This document shows positions 32,890-41,255 of a stretch of DNA of 42,053 nucleotides, in pieces (the stretch's first letter is position 1; each line of letters starts with the position of its first letter). The notes beneath the pieces were generated by a model. The model was not told the origin of the DNA, searched no databases, and saw nothing but the letters and a program-made list of their open reading frames with translations. Origin of the DNA: Pseudoduganella buxea (GTDB taxonomy: Bacteria; Pseudomonadota; Gammaproteobacteria; Burkholderiales; Burkholderiaceae_D); NCBI RefSeq assembly GCF_009720835.1, contig NZ_WNKZ01000054.1, forward strand, positions 1 through 42,053, given 5' to 3'. A program made the translations under genes and the position numbers.

Positions 32890-33792
32890 ATGCCGGCGGC
32901 AAGCTCCCACGCCGGGCCGGGCCAGGCCTCCTTCGTGCCGTTCGCGGCGCTCCTCATCTCCCTGGTTTCGATGACGGCCGGCGCGTCGCTGGCCAAGCAG
33001 CTGTTCCCGATGATCGGCCCAGCCGGCACGACGGCGCTGCGCCTGACCTTCGCCGCCCTGATCCTGTCGGCCGTGTACCGTCCATGGACGCTGCGGCTGG
33101 CCGGCCAGTGGCGCGCGCTGGGGCTGTACGGCGTGTCGCTGGGCGTGATGAACCTGTGCTTCTATTCGTCGCTGGCCCATATCCCGCTGGGCATCGCGAT
33201 TGCCATCGAGTTCACCGGGCCGCTGGCCGTGGCCGTGTGGACGTCGCGCCGCCGCCTGGACTTCCTGTGGATCGCGTTGGCCGTCGGCGGCCTGCTGCTG
33301 CTGTTGCCGATCACACGCTCGGCGGCGGTGCTGGATTGGCGCGGCGTGCTGCTCGCCTTCTGCGCCGGCATCTGCTGGGCCGTGTACATCCTGGCCGGCA
33401 AGCGCGCCGGCGGCCAGCACGGGCCGGCCGCATCGGCCTGCGGCATGTGGATCGGCACGCTGATCGTGCTGCCGATCGGCGTGGCGCAGGCGGGCAGCGC
33501 GCTGCTGCAGCCGGACGTGCTGATGCTGGGGCTGGCCGTGGCGCTGGTATCCAGCGCCATTCCGTATTCGCTGGAGATGGTGGCGCTGCGCCGGCTGCCG
33601 GCCAACACCTTCAGCATCCTGCTCAGCGCCGAACCGGCCATCGGCGCCCTGGTGGGTCTGGCGGTGCTGGACGAGCGGCTGACCGTGCTGCAATGGCTGG
33701 CCATCGGCGCCATCATCGTCTCCTCCGTGGGTGCGGCAATGAGCAGCCGTTTTGCGGGGGTGCGCGCGCCCGGCCCCGCTGCCGGGGTCTAG
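32890..33792 (+). CDS. EamA-family transporter (RhtA-like exporter)
   Basis: This 300-residue inner-membrane protein has ten hydrophobic helices in two EamA repeats. Repeat 1 has ISLVSMTAGASLAKQLFP and GTTALRLTFAALIL; repeat 2 has GVLLAFCAGICWAVYILAGKRAG (split: GVLLAFCAGICW and YILAGKR) and ANTFSILLSAEPAIGALVG. RhtA-type members export threonine, homoserine and analogues; the substrate here is unproven. Start may be ATG 32890 or GTG 32881; the GTG would overlap the Dabb stop by four bases. This suggests one operon from bphO to here, though the functional tie to light sensing is unclear. Confidence 0.88.
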   Translation: MPAASSHAGPGQASFVPFAALLISLVSMTAGASLAKQLFPMIGPAGTTALRLTFAALILSAVYRPWTLRLAGQWRALGLYGVSLGVMNLCFYSSLAHIPLGIAIAIEFTGPLAVAVWTSRRRLDFLWIALAVGGLLLLLPITRSAAVLDWRGVLLAFCAGICWAVYILAGKRAGGQHGPAASACGMWIGTLIVLPIGVAQAGSALLQPDVLMLGLAVALVSSAIPYSLEMVALRRLPANTFSILLSAEPAIGALVGLAVLDERLTVLQWLAIGAIIVSSVGAAMSSRFAGVRAPGPAAGV

Positions 33793-33805
33793 GCCGGCAG
33801 CGGCC

Positions 33806-34741
33806 TCACATCCACAAGCGGTACATCCAGAACGATTCGTCCTCGATGAAGCGCTGGGCGAATTCGCCCGGCGCGAAGCCGGTGATGCGTTTGGCGACCC
33901 GGCTCATATGGGCCTGGTCGGCAAAGCCTTCCGCCTGCGCCAGGTCGGCCCAGTCGAAGGCCTGGCCGGACTCGTAGCGGTCGCGCGCGGCAAAGAACAG
34001 GCTCTCCGTCTTCACCAGCGATTCCCACTCGCGCAGCGAGCGGCCGCTGAAGGCCTTGATGCGCCGCTCGACATGGCGGGGGCTGTGTTCGCGCCGCCAC
34101 AGGTGGGCCTGCCAGGCCAGGCGCTCGATCCAGTGCCGCCCGAACTGGCGCAGCGAAGGCCGCGCCGATTGCCGGCCCTGCAGCGCCTGCCAGCGCGGTC
34201 CCAGGTGCCGTTCCAGCACGGCCAGCAGGTCCGCGTCCCGGCTTTCCAGCAGCGCCTGCCACAGGGGTGCGTATTGGCATTTCAGAACCTGGTCGACGGG
34301 CACGAAGCGGTCCTGGATCGCCGCCAGGTCGACGTCGAACAGGGCCTGGGCGGCATCCGGCGTGAAATGGGCGATATGGCCGCAGCCGGTCGTCGGTGCC
34401 CATGTCACGGGCGGCTGCGACTGGCTGCCCGCAATGAGGACCTGGCCGCCGAAGGGATGCCAGGCCGGTCCTTCGTCCGTCTGCCGCACCAGGCCAAGGT
34501 CCATGTCGCGGCACCAGGAAATCGTCACGATGGGCGATGCCGGAAAGTGCGTCAGCCGCTGGGCGCTGTCCAGCGGCAGCCCCCTGGTATCGCGGCCGGC
34601 CAGCGCCACCAGGGCACCCTGCAACGCCGCAGGTGCCTGCCGCAGCCACGAGCGGGCAGGCTCGCCCGCCGCCGCGAGGCGGGGCGCGCGCGCATGGGGG
34701 CTGGGGCAAGCCAGACGGATGCCGGGAAAGTCGGAGGCCAT
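33806..34741 (-). CDS. AraC-family transcriptional regulator
   Basis: The 311-residue product has an N-terminal sensing domain (about 20-170) and a C-terminal AraC DNA-binding domain (about 205-305). The latter has RRIKAFSGRSLREWESL, LAQAEGFADQAHMSRVAKRITGFAP (split: DLAQAEGFADQAHMSR and KRITGFAPGEF), the usual pair of helix-turn-helix motifs. ATG 34741 is preferred; earlier starts lack support. It lies 99 bases from the divergent P450 operon, whose regulator it may be. The EamA gene ends 13 bases from its 3' end, convergently. Confidence 0.9.
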   Translation of the reverse strand: MASDFPGIRLACPSPHARAPRLAAAGEPARSWLRQAPAALQGALVALAGRDTRGLPLDSAQRLTHFPASPIVTISWCRDMDLGLVRQTDEGPAWHPFGGQVLIAGSQSQPPVTWAPTTGCGHIAHFTPDAAQALFDVDLAAIQDRFVPVDQVLKCQYAPLWQALLESRDADLLAVLERHLGPRWQALQGRQSARPSLRQFGRHWIERLAWQAHLWRREHSPRHVERRIKAFSGRSLREWESLVKTESLFFAARDRYESGQAFDWADLAQAEGFADQAHMSRVAKRITGFAPGEFAQRFIEDESFWMYRLWM

Positions 34742-34839
34742 GGTGGGCAAGTATAGCAAGGGTCACGGCGCCGGAATATCAAAACATCATGTCGTTTCCG
34801 TTCAATACGGCGCCGTCCCGGCCGGCCACACTGGCGAAC

Positions 34840-36258
34840 ATGAAGACGACACCTGCCCAATGTCCGTTCGGCGCGGACCAGCCCGCGAGCACGCCGCCCC
34901 TGCCCCTGCATCCGGTCGGCGCATGGCCGCCGGGACCGCCCGCCGGCGTGACGGGCTGGGGCCTGTTGCGCCGCATGGCGGGCGACCTGCTGGGCACATT
35001 GGACGGCTGGCGCCGCGAGTACGGCGGCCTGGTCCACCTGCGCATCTGGCCGGAACACCAGGTCGTCGTGACGGAGCCGGAACTGGTGCGCGAGCTGCTG
35101 GTGCAGCATCACGATGCGCTGATCCGCTGGGAGCGGGCCGTCCACGTGTTCGCGCAGATCCACGGCCACAGCGTGCTGACCAGCGAAGGCGCGCCATGGC
35201 GGGTGAAGCGCCAGGCGCTGCAGCCGGCCTTCGCGCCGCGCGAGGTGCAGGCCTTCGTGCCCGATATCGCCGACGCGGCGGCCGGCGCATTCGCCCGGTG
35301 GCGTGGCGGCGAGAAGGACTGGCCCGTCGAAAACGGCTTCACGTCGCTGGGCATGGACGTCATCCTGCGCATGCTGTTCTCCAGCGCGATCGATGCGGAC
35401 GCCCGCCTGGCCGAACGGGCCGTGCACGACGTCGTCGTTGCCGGCAACGGGGAGATGTACTGGCCCGTCACGCCGCCGGACTGGATGCCGTGGAAGCGGG
35501 CGAAGCGCGAAGGCAAGCGCGTGCTGCGCGAGCTGATTGGCCGGCATGTGCAGGCGCGGCTGGCCACACCGCGCGAACACTGGCCGGAAGACCTGCTGGC
35601 CCGCCTGCTGGCGCTGCACCTGGACAATCCCCACGCCTGGCCCCTGCAGGCCGTGCGCGACGAATGCATGACGACCTTCCTGGCCGGCCATGAAACGGCG
35701 GCCGCCACTTTAACCTGGTGGGCCTGGTGCATGGCGGACAATCCGGCGGCCCAGGCGGCGGCCCAGGCGGAAGTGGACGGCGTGCTGCAGGGCCGCGTGC
35801 CGACGGCGCAGGACCTGACCGCCCTGCCCCACGTCACGCGCAGCTTGCAGGAGACGCTGCGGCTGTACCCTGCCGCGCCGCTGCTGCTGACGCGCCGCTC
35901 GACGCGCCCGATCACCTTGGGCGGCTGGCAGCTGCCGGCGCGCACCATGTTTTCCGTGCCGCTGCAGTTGATGCATCACGACCCGCGCTGGTTCCCCGAA
36001 CCGCTGGCCTTTCGCCCCGAGCGTTTCGCCGGCGATGCCCCGGCCATTCCACGGGGCGCCTGGATGCCGCTGGGGACGGGCCCGCGCGTGTGCCTGGGCC
36101 AGCACCTGGCGATGACGGAGATGACGGTGATTGCCGCCATGTTCCTGCAGCGCTTCACGGCGGCCGTCCCGGCCGGCATGGCGCCGCCCCGGCCCGCCTT
36201 CGCCATCACCCAGCGCCCGGCAACGCCGCTGCGCCTGCACCTGACGGCGCGCACATAA
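34840..36258 (+). CDS. Cytochrome P450
   Basis: This is a 472-residue heme monooxygenase. Cys418 in PLGTGPRVCLGQHLAM is the thiolate ligand in the FxxGxRxCxG-type motif, with Leu in the first position. The I-helix has AGHET (282-286) for oxygen activation, and the K-helix has ETLR (338-341). The FRPERF motif (391-396) is complete. The N-terminus is soluble, with a proline-rich start, so it is a class I-type bacterial P450 needing electron donors. No ferredoxin or reductase gene is adjacent. ATG 34840 is chosen; ATG 34789 would add 17 residues. Its TAA shares one base with the next gene's ATG. Confidence 0.93.
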   Translation: MKTTPAQCPFGADQPASTPPLPLHPVGAWPPGPPAGVTGWGLLRRMAGDLLGTLDGWRREYGGLVHLRIWPEHQVVVTEPELVRELLVQHHDALIRWERAVHVFAQIHGHSVLTSEGAPWRVKRQALQPAFAPREVQAFVPDIADAAAGAFARWRGGEKDWPVENGFTSLGMDVILRMLFSSAIDADARLAERAVHDVVVAGNGEMYWPVTPPDWMPWKRAKREGKRVLRELIGRHVQARLATPREHWPEDLLARLLALHLDNPHAWPLQAVRDECMTTFLAGHETAAATLTWWAWCMADNPAAQAAAQAEVDGVLQGRVPTAQDLTALPHVTRSLQETLRLYPAAPLLLTRRSTRPITLGGWQLPARTMFSVPLQLMHHDPRWFPEPLAFRPERFAGDAPAIPRGAWMPLGTGPRVCLGQHLAMTEMTVIAAMFLQRFTAAVPAGMAPPRPAFAITQRPATPLRLHLTART

Positions 36259-36878
36259 TGAAGGCGGTACGCCGAGTCCACCGCGCCGGCGCGGTCGTCG
36301 TCGCCGCTTTCGTCACGGTCCACGTCATCAACCACCTGGCGGCGCTGGGCGGTGTCGCTGCGCACCTGCGCTTCATGGAAGCGGCGCGCCTGGTCTACCG
36401 CCACAGCGCCGTCGAGGCGGTACTGCTGCTGTGCGTGACCTTGCAGGCCGCCACCGGGCTGGTGCTGGCGTACAAGGGGTGGACCCGGCGCACCGGCTTC
36501 ACGGCCACGCTGCAGGCGGCATCGGGCCTCTACCTGGCCCTGTTCCTGCTCATCCACGTGGCCGCCGTACTGGCCGGCCGCGTGCTGCTGGACCTGGACA
36601 CGAACTTCCACTACGCCGCCGCCGGCCTGCATGCGGGCGCGGCGCGCTATTTCTTTGCGCCGTATTACTTCCTGGCCGTGCTGGCCCTGTTCGCCCACCT
36701 GGGGTGCGCGCTGTCATGGCGCGTGCCGCGTGCCGGCCCTGCCCGCGCGCTGGTGCTGGGCACCGCGCTGGCCGGTGGCGTGGCCGTGTCCGGTCTGATC
36801 CTGGCGGCCATGCTGGGCGTGCTGTATCCGTACCAGGTGCCGCAGGCGTACCTGGCCACGTGGGGCGCCGGGCAATAA
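36258..36878 (+). CDS. Multi-histidine membrane protein (succinate dehydrogenase cytochrome b-like)
   Basis: The 206-residue product has about five transmembrane helices. Membrane histidines His22, His26, His49, His100 and His147 resemble bis-His heme b sites of the SdhC/FrdC-type cytochrome b fold: NHLAALGG after helix 1, MEAARLVYRHSAVEA, FLLIHVAAVLAG and LFAHLGCAL. The gene is coupled to the P450 by a TAATG overlap. I infer a membrane heme protein that passes electrons from the quinone pool to the P450, or anchors it; an unrelated membrane role is possible. The fold match is a reading by eye. Confidence 0.65.
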   Translation: MKAVRRVHRAGAVVVAAFVTVHVINHLAALGGVAAHLRFMEAARLVYRHSAVEAVLLLCVTLQAATGLVLAYKGWTRRTGFTATLQAASGLYLALFLLIHVAAVLAGRVLLDLDTNFHYAAAGLHAGAARYFFAPYYFLAVLALFAHLGCALSWRVPRAGPARALVLGTALAGGVAVSGLILAAMLGVLYPYQVPQAYLATWGAGQ

Positions 36879-36886
36879 AAAGAACA

Positions 36887-36915
36887 GGCTGTGCCCCGGC
36901 GGCAGGGACCTTGTA
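36887..36915 (+). repeat. IS1595-like terminal segment, copy 2
   Basis: The 29 bases match the segment at 442-472 (25 of 29, with a 2-base indel), in the same orientation. No transposase remnant follows here. It lies between the stop of the membrane heme gene and the stop of the small exported protein, so it may be a lone end left by an excised or decayed element. Confidence 0.4.
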
Positions 36916-36917
36916 CT

Positions 36918-37268
36918 TCAATCAAAACTGAGCACGCCGCTGTATCCTTCAGGCGTCTTCTTATCCGGCCATCTGGAATCGACCATCGGTTGCGAAGCGC
37001 AATACGAGGCGGCCACGAATTGCCCGGTCGTCGCGCCCCTGCAAGCCCACACCAGCGTCCCACGATGCTTGAATTGATCCCAAACCAGCTGATTGTCCAG
37101 CGGCGACGGCAACGCTTCTCCATATCCGATTTTGGTCGGCGTTTGCGCAGGTGCTCGTTCGCTGGAACCGGGCTGCCTGTCCAATGCCTTTTCGGTCCCG
37201 GGTATCGTTGTCTGGCCCATGCAAACTGCTGACGCCATGGCAAGCCCCGTTAGTACAAAAAACTTCAT
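36918..37268 (-). CDS. Small exported protein of unknown function
   Basis: The 116-residue product has a signal peptide (about 1-20, MKFFVLTGLAMASAVCMGQ). A short linker follows, and then a compact domain with WDQFKHRGTLVWACRGATTG and SYC (one likely disulfide pair, Cys86 and Cys98 approximately), ending in GYSGVLSFD. I do not recognise the family. The ATG at 37268 follows GGAGAA; an upstream in-frame start would extend past the signal peptide and is rejected. It lies 70 bases downstream of the siderophore receptor gene on the same strand, with at most a weak terminator between. It may be part of the same Fur-controlled unit. Confidence 0.6.
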   Translation of the reverse strand: MKFFVLTGLAMASAVCMGQTTIPGTEKALDRQPGSSERAPAQTPTKIGYGEALPSPLDNQLVWDQFKHRGTLVWACRGATTGQFVAASYCASQPMVDSRWPDKKTPEGYSGVLSFD

Positions 37269-37338
37269 TACTTCTCCATTCAATGCGGACACACAATAAA
37301 AACCGGATGCCCGCTTTGTATCGGACGGCAGCACGCGA

Positions 37339-39546
37339 TCAGAAGCGGTACTTCAGCGACGCCGTAACGTTGCGCGGCGCGCGGTAGGTAATGGCACCGT
37401 AGGCGTCGAACATGCCGAAGGTGGTCTTGTCGAACACGTTGTTGACATTGACCTGGGCCGACAGGCGGTCGTTGATTTCATAGCGCGCCATCAGGTTGAC
37501 CAGCACGTTCGCTTCCTGCTCCAGCATGCCGTTGGTGGCGGCCGGGGCCAGCGGGTCGAGCGTGTAGGTACGGCTTTCCCAGTTGGCGCCGCCGCCGACG
37601 GTCAGGGCGCTCCAGTTGCCCGGCAGGCGGTAGGTAACGAAGGCGCGCAGCAGCTTGCGCGGGTAGATGCTGTTGATGTCGGCACCTGCCGCATCCTCGG
37701 CCTTGAACTGCGAGTAGCCGGCGCTGGCATTCAGGCCGCGCGCCAGCTCGCCCGCCACCTCGAATTCGAAGCCGCGGCTTTCCGCCCCTTCAGAAGCGCG
37801 GTAGTAGACTTCCGGTGGGAGCGGGCCGTCGCCGTCGCGATCGACCGGGGCCACTTCCTGGGCGAGCTTGTCCTGGCGGATCTTGAACACGGCGAAGGAG
37901 GCGTTCAGGCGCTTGTCGAGGAATTCGCCCTTGACGCCGGCCTCGTAGCTCTTGCCGACGATGGGTTCGAGGTTGTTGCCGGCGAAGTCCTTGCGGTTCT
38001 GCGGCTGGAAGATGTCGGTGTAGCTGGCATAGGCCGAGTAGCTGTCGTTGATGTCGTAGACGATGCCGGCATAGGGCGTCACTTCGCGGTCATGCTTCAT
38101 CGTGTACGCGGGCGTCCACAGGCCCACGCCCGTTTTCTCGTAGTTGCCCACACGCGCGCCCAGGATCAGCTTGAGCGGATCGGCCAGCGAGAAGCGCACC
38201 ACGCCGTACAGGGCATCCTGCTTGGTCGAGCTGCCTTCGTAGAAGGTGGGCGCGCCCCAGGCCGGCGTCGGATAGGCCGCGGGATTCCACGTATTGAAGT
38301 TGCCCACCGACGGGTCCTGGCTGCCGAAGTCGGCGGCGCGGCTGTCAGAATTGAATTTCTGCTCCGAGTGCATGTAGCCGAAGGCCGCTTCATGCTGGCG
38401 TCCTGCCAGGGTGAACGGTCCGGACAGGTGCAGGTTCAGGTTGTCCTGGCGGGTGCGCGTGGCGTAGGAGCCGGAGAACGCCGCCATGCCCAGGCCCGTG
38501 ATCCGGTCCGGCACGCCCGACAGGTACAGCAGGTAGGAGTCGCCTTCGCGCTCGGCGTGGGTGAAGCCGGTGCGCAGCTGCCAGCCGTTGTCGAAGCGGT
38601 GCTGCAGGTCGACGAACATGCTGTCGTAGCTGCTGCTCCAGGAAGTCCAGGCGGCAGCCGACGTCTTCGAGCGGTCCCAGTTGGTCAAGGTGCCGTCCGT
38701 GTACCACAGCGGCAGGCCGCCCCACATGGCACCTTGCGGATCGGTTTCCTGGCGGCTGATACCGGCCGAGGCCACCGTTTGCGGGCCCAGGTCCGCTTCC
38801 ACGGTGGCGTACAGGGTCCTGGTCTTGTTCTTCATGTAGTCGACCCAGCTGTCGCCGTCCTGGTATTCGGCGACGACGCGACCGCGCACGCTGCCGCTGT
38901 CGTTCAGGCCCGTGCCGACGTCGACCTGGGCACGGCGCATGTCCCAGCGGCCGATGCCGATTTCGGCCGACCCGGACAGGTCCCTGGCGGTGGCGCGCTT
39001 GCGCACCAGGTTGATGGCGGCGGAAGGGTTGCCGGCACCCGTCATCAGGCCGGTGGCGCCGCGCACCACTTCCACGCGGTCATAGGTGGCAAGGCTGCTC
39101 AAGGTCTCGCCCGAGCTCCATGGCTGCTCCCACGTGGTGGGGTCGCCGTCGATCTGCAGGTTGTCGATATCGAAGCCGCGCGCCGTGAAGCCGGCGCGGT
39201 GCGTCTCGTACTGGTTGACCGACACGCCAGTGGTGTTGTTGACGACGTCCGTCACGGTGGCCAGGGCCTGGTCCTCGATACGCTGCTGCGTGATGACGGT
39301 GACGGACTGCGGCGTCTCGCGCAACGACATCGTCAGCGGCGTGGCCGTGCGGGTGGCACGACTCGTGTAGGAGGTATCGTCCTGCTTCTGCGCCTGGATT
39401 TCCACTTTCGGCATCGCCGCCGCCTCTCCATGCTCGCCCTGTTCGCCCATTTGCGCGGCCGCTGCCAGCGGCAGGGTCAGGCCGGCGGCCATCATCAGGC
39501 GGGCCAGCGGCGTGCGCTGGGGCGTGGTCGGATGCTTGTTCTTCAT
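37339..39546 (-). CDS. TonB-dependent siderophore receptor
   Basis: This is a 735-residue outer-membrane receptor. The signal peptide is about 1-32 (LMMAAGLTLPLAAAAQ). The plug (about 60-180) has the siderophore-receptor signature RETPQSVTVITQQ (75-87) and VNNTTGVSVNQYET, then LMTGAGNPSAAINLVRK. The barrel ends in NVTASLKYRF with a C-terminal Phe. It lacks an N-terminal signalling domain, so it is not coupled to a FecR-type regulator. A Fur box lies upstream. It should import a ferric siderophore, of hydroxamate or mixed type by resemblance to FhuE/FpvA-like proteins. No siderophore biosynthesis gene is present, so xenosiderophore use is likely. ATG 39546 is chosen at the start of the leader. 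Confidence 0.94.
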   Translation of the reverse strand: MKNKHPTTPQRTPLARLMMAAGLTLPLAAAAQMGEQGEHGEAAAMPKVEIQAQKQDDTSYTSRATRTATPLTMSLRETPQSVTVITQQRIEDQALATVTDVVNNTTGVSVNQYETHRAGFTARGFDIDNLQIDGDPTTWEQPWSSGETLSSLATYDRVEVVRGATGLMTGAGNPSAAINLVRKRATARDLSGSAEIGIGRWDMRRAQVDVGTGLNDSGSVRGRVVAEYQDGDSWVDYMKNKTRTLYATVEADLGPQTVASAGISRQETDPQGAMWGGLPLWYTDGTLTNWDRSKTSAAAWTSWSSSYDSMFVDLQHRFDNGWQLRTGFTHAEREGDSYLLYLSGVPDRITGLGMAAFSGSYATRTRQDNLNLHLSGPFTLAGRQHEAAFGYMHSEQKFNSDSRAADFGSQDPSVGNFNTWNPAAYPTPAWGAPTFYEGSSTKQDALYGVVRFSLADPLKLILGARVGNYEKTGVGLWTPAYTMKHDREVTPYAGIVYDINDSYSAYASYTDIFQPQNRKDFAGNNLEPIVGKSYEAGVKGEFLDKRLNASFAVFKIRQDKLAQEVAPVDRDGDGPLPPEVYYRASEGAESRGFEFEVAGELARGLNASAGYSQFKAEDAAGADINSIYPRKLLRAFVTYRLPGNWSALTVGGGANWESRTYTLDPLAPAATNGMLEQEANVLVNLMARYEINDRLSAQVNVNNVFDKTTFGMFDAYGAITYRAPRNVTASLKYRF

Positions 39547-39624
39547 TGTTCGTCCAGTATTGTTCGGGCAGGGAATCGGTGGCATGCAGGCCCCCGATGA
39601 GAGCGCCACCATTCGGAAAGCGAA

Positions 39625-39639
39625 TGATAACTATTCTCA
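39625..39639 (-). promoter_or_regulatory. Fur box of the siderophore receptor gene
   Basis: TGATAACTATTCTCA matches the 7-1-7 Fur consensus TGATAAT-N-ATTATCA at 12 of the 14 half-site positions. It lies about 80 bases upstream of the receptor start. Repression by iron-loaded Fur follows from established knowledge of this family. Confidence 0.75.
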
Positions 39640-39698
39640 TTTCAATGTCAACTGAAATCTGTCAACTTAAATTCCGGACTAACAATATTTTACGAACG

Positions 39699-40529
39699 CT
39701 AGTCGCCGGCCCGGGGCGCCGGCGCGCCTTCGCGGGCCATCGCCGCCAGGTATGCCGTCACGGCCAGTTCCGCCGCTCCGTCGACGACAACGTCGAAGTC
39801 CGCGCGCAACCGGCGGTACAGGGCGATGCAGGTGTCGAGCGCGTGCAGGCAGCTGGCGCGGTCGTACGCCGGCACTGTGCCGCGCAAGGCCGCGGCGAAG
39901 TCCGGATCGTGGCTTTCGATGCGGCGCATGCCCTGCGGCCTGGCGTGCGCCCGGCGCAGCGCCAGGGGACCCAGCACGGCGGCCCGGACGAAACCGATCA
40001 GGTCGATCGCCTCGAACAGTTCGCCCCGGCCGATCTTCTGCGCGCCGTAGTGCATCCAGATCCAGAAGCGCGCTTCGATCCAGGCGATATCGGGCTGCGG
40101 ATACACGGCCTCGCCCTGCGCCAGCGCCCGGGACAACAGGCCGTCGCGCTCCCACAGCACCGCCGGCTGTTCGACGCGGAGGTGCACATCGGCCAGCGAC
40201 ACGAACTTCAGGTCCACGTGCAGCAGCGGCGCGTCATACAGCGTGATGAACAGGCGCGGTTCGCCCACGTGCTCGCCCGTGAAGCCGGCCAGCAGGTGGC
40301 CGAGGCGCCGCGCGATGGCGTCCCGGTCGGCCAGCACGGCCTGCTGCTGCGCGGGGTCCGTCACGACCAGCAAGTCCAGGTCGGAAAACGCATCCATCGC
40401 GCCGGTCAGGAACGAGCCCGCCGCCGCCAGGCCGACGAGGCGCGGATCGGCCGGCAGGATGGCCAGGGCGCGCTCCAGCCATTCGCGGTGCGCCGCCGGC
40501 AGGAACGGCGGATAGCCGGGCGCCGTCAC
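39699..40529 (-). CDS. Nucleotidyltransferase-domain protein
   Basis: In this 276-residue protein the N-terminal half is a Pol-beta-type nucleotidyltransferase fold: GSFLTGAMDAFSDLDLLVV (38-56) has the GS turn and the DxD metal pair, and a third acidic residue lies in LLHVDLKFV (about 102-110). The C-terminal half is helical, with no recognisable substrate domain. Related proteins are often annotated as aminoglycoside adenylyltransferase-like, but no aminoglycoside motif is certain. The start is GTG at 40529, overlapping the VOC stop by four bases, so it is in one operon with it. Confidence 0.78.
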   Translation of the reverse strand: MTAPGYPPFLPAAHREWLERALAILPADPRLVGLAAAGSFLTGAMDAFSDLDLLVVTDPAQQQAVLADRDAIARRLGHLLAGFTGEHVGEPRLFITLYDAPLLHVDLKFVSLADVHLRVEQPAVLWERDGLLSRALAQGEAVYPQPDIAWIEARFWIWMHYGAQKIGRGELFEAIDLIGFVRAAVLGPLALRRAHARPQGMRRIESHDPDFAAALRGTVPAYDRASCLHALDTCIALYRRLRADFDVVVDGAAELAVTAYLAAMAREGAPAPRAGD

Positions 40530-40942
40530 GCGACAGCCTGGTAAGGCGCGCCCTTCAGCTCCACGGTATTGCCCTCGGGGTCCGTGAGGTAGATCGACGG
40601 CCCCTCCCCTTCGGCGCCGTAGCGCGATTCGGCCGGGCCGCCGGCCACGTCGAAGCGCGCAAGGTGGGCGCGGATGGCGGCTTCGTCGAAGGGGTCGACG
40701 CGGAAGCAGAAGTGGTCGACATTGCGCCCCTCCGGCCCCGGCGCGGCGCCGCCCATCGCGCCCAGCTTGCCGTCCACGGGCACCAGGTCCACCAGGGAAC
40801 TGCCGGCGCGCAGCTGCACCAGCCCGATGGCGTCCTGGCGGCGCTCGACCGTGCAGCCCAGCACGTCAGTGTAGAAGCGCACCATGCGTTCGAGGTCCAC
40901 CACGCGCAGCACGATATGGTCGATTTCACGGATCCTGATCAT
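40526..40942 (-). CDS. VOC-family (glyoxalase-like) protein
   Basis: The 138-residue product has two beta-alpha-beta-beta-beta modules of the vicinal oxygen chelate fold. IDHIVLRVVDLERMVRFYTDVLG (about 7-29, split in parts) has the first metal His. VDHFCFRVDPF (75-85) has the second, and IYLTDPEGNTVELKG near the C-terminus carries the Glu ligand. This pattern fits dioxygenases and STM3117-like proteins. ATG 40942 follows GGAG; a longer start lacks support. The gene is coupled to the nucleotidyltransferase gene. Substrate is unknown. Confidence 0.85.
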   Translation of the reverse strand: MIRIREIDHIVLRVVDLERMVRFYTDVLGCTVERRQDAIGLVQLRAGSSLVDLVPVDGKLGAMGGAAPGPEGRNVDHFCFRVDPFDEAAIRAHLARFDVAGGPAESRYGAEGEGPSIYLTDPEGNTVELKGAPYQAVA

Positions 40943-40958
40943 CGAATCTCCCGCAGTT

Positions 40959-41252
40959 CTAGAGGCGGCCGCGCCGGAACTCGGCCAGGAATCGTTTCGC
41001 CTGCGCGCCGTCCAGCACGACGACAGGATCGCCATGGTACACATACAGATACGGTTCGCCGCCGAGGCGGTCGGTCAGCTTGGCATGCACCAGGAAGCGC
41101 GTGCCGATCGGGTAATCCGTGACCATCACGCGCGGTGCCTGCACCCGCAGCCACGGGTGGTAGGCCTGGCCCACCACGGGCCGCATGCGCGCCACGCCGT
41201 TCTCGTCGAACGACTCGATCGCCACTTCGCGGTAGGCCGACAGGTCGCGCAT
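40959..41252 (-). CDS. Small conserved-looking protein of unknown function
   Basis: This 97-residue protein has no recognisable family. It is predicted as mixed alpha/beta: VGQAYHPWLRVQ and YLYVYHGDPVVVLDG are beta-rich, and AKRFLAEFRRGRL is a basic C-terminal helix. No signal peptide is seen. It starts three bases after the ispF stop and so probably belongs to the ispDF operon. The following VOC gene is 16 bases away on the same strand. The function cannot be stated. Confidence 0.6.
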   Translation of the reverse strand: MRDLSAYREVAIESFDENGVARMRPVVGQAYHPWLRVQAPRVMVTDYPIGTRFLVHAKLTDRLGGEPYLYVYHGDPVVVLDGAQAKRFLAEFRRGRL

Positions 41253-41255
41253 GGT

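Noticed and set aside
34840..39546. Siderophore biosynthesis cluster around the P450 and receptor
   Set aside because: No NRPS, NIS synthetase or similar gene is present; only uptake is supported.
39699..40529. Toxin-antitoxin reading of the nucleotidyltransferase gene
   Set aside because: The protein is too long for a MNT-type antitoxin, and no HEPN partner is adjacent.
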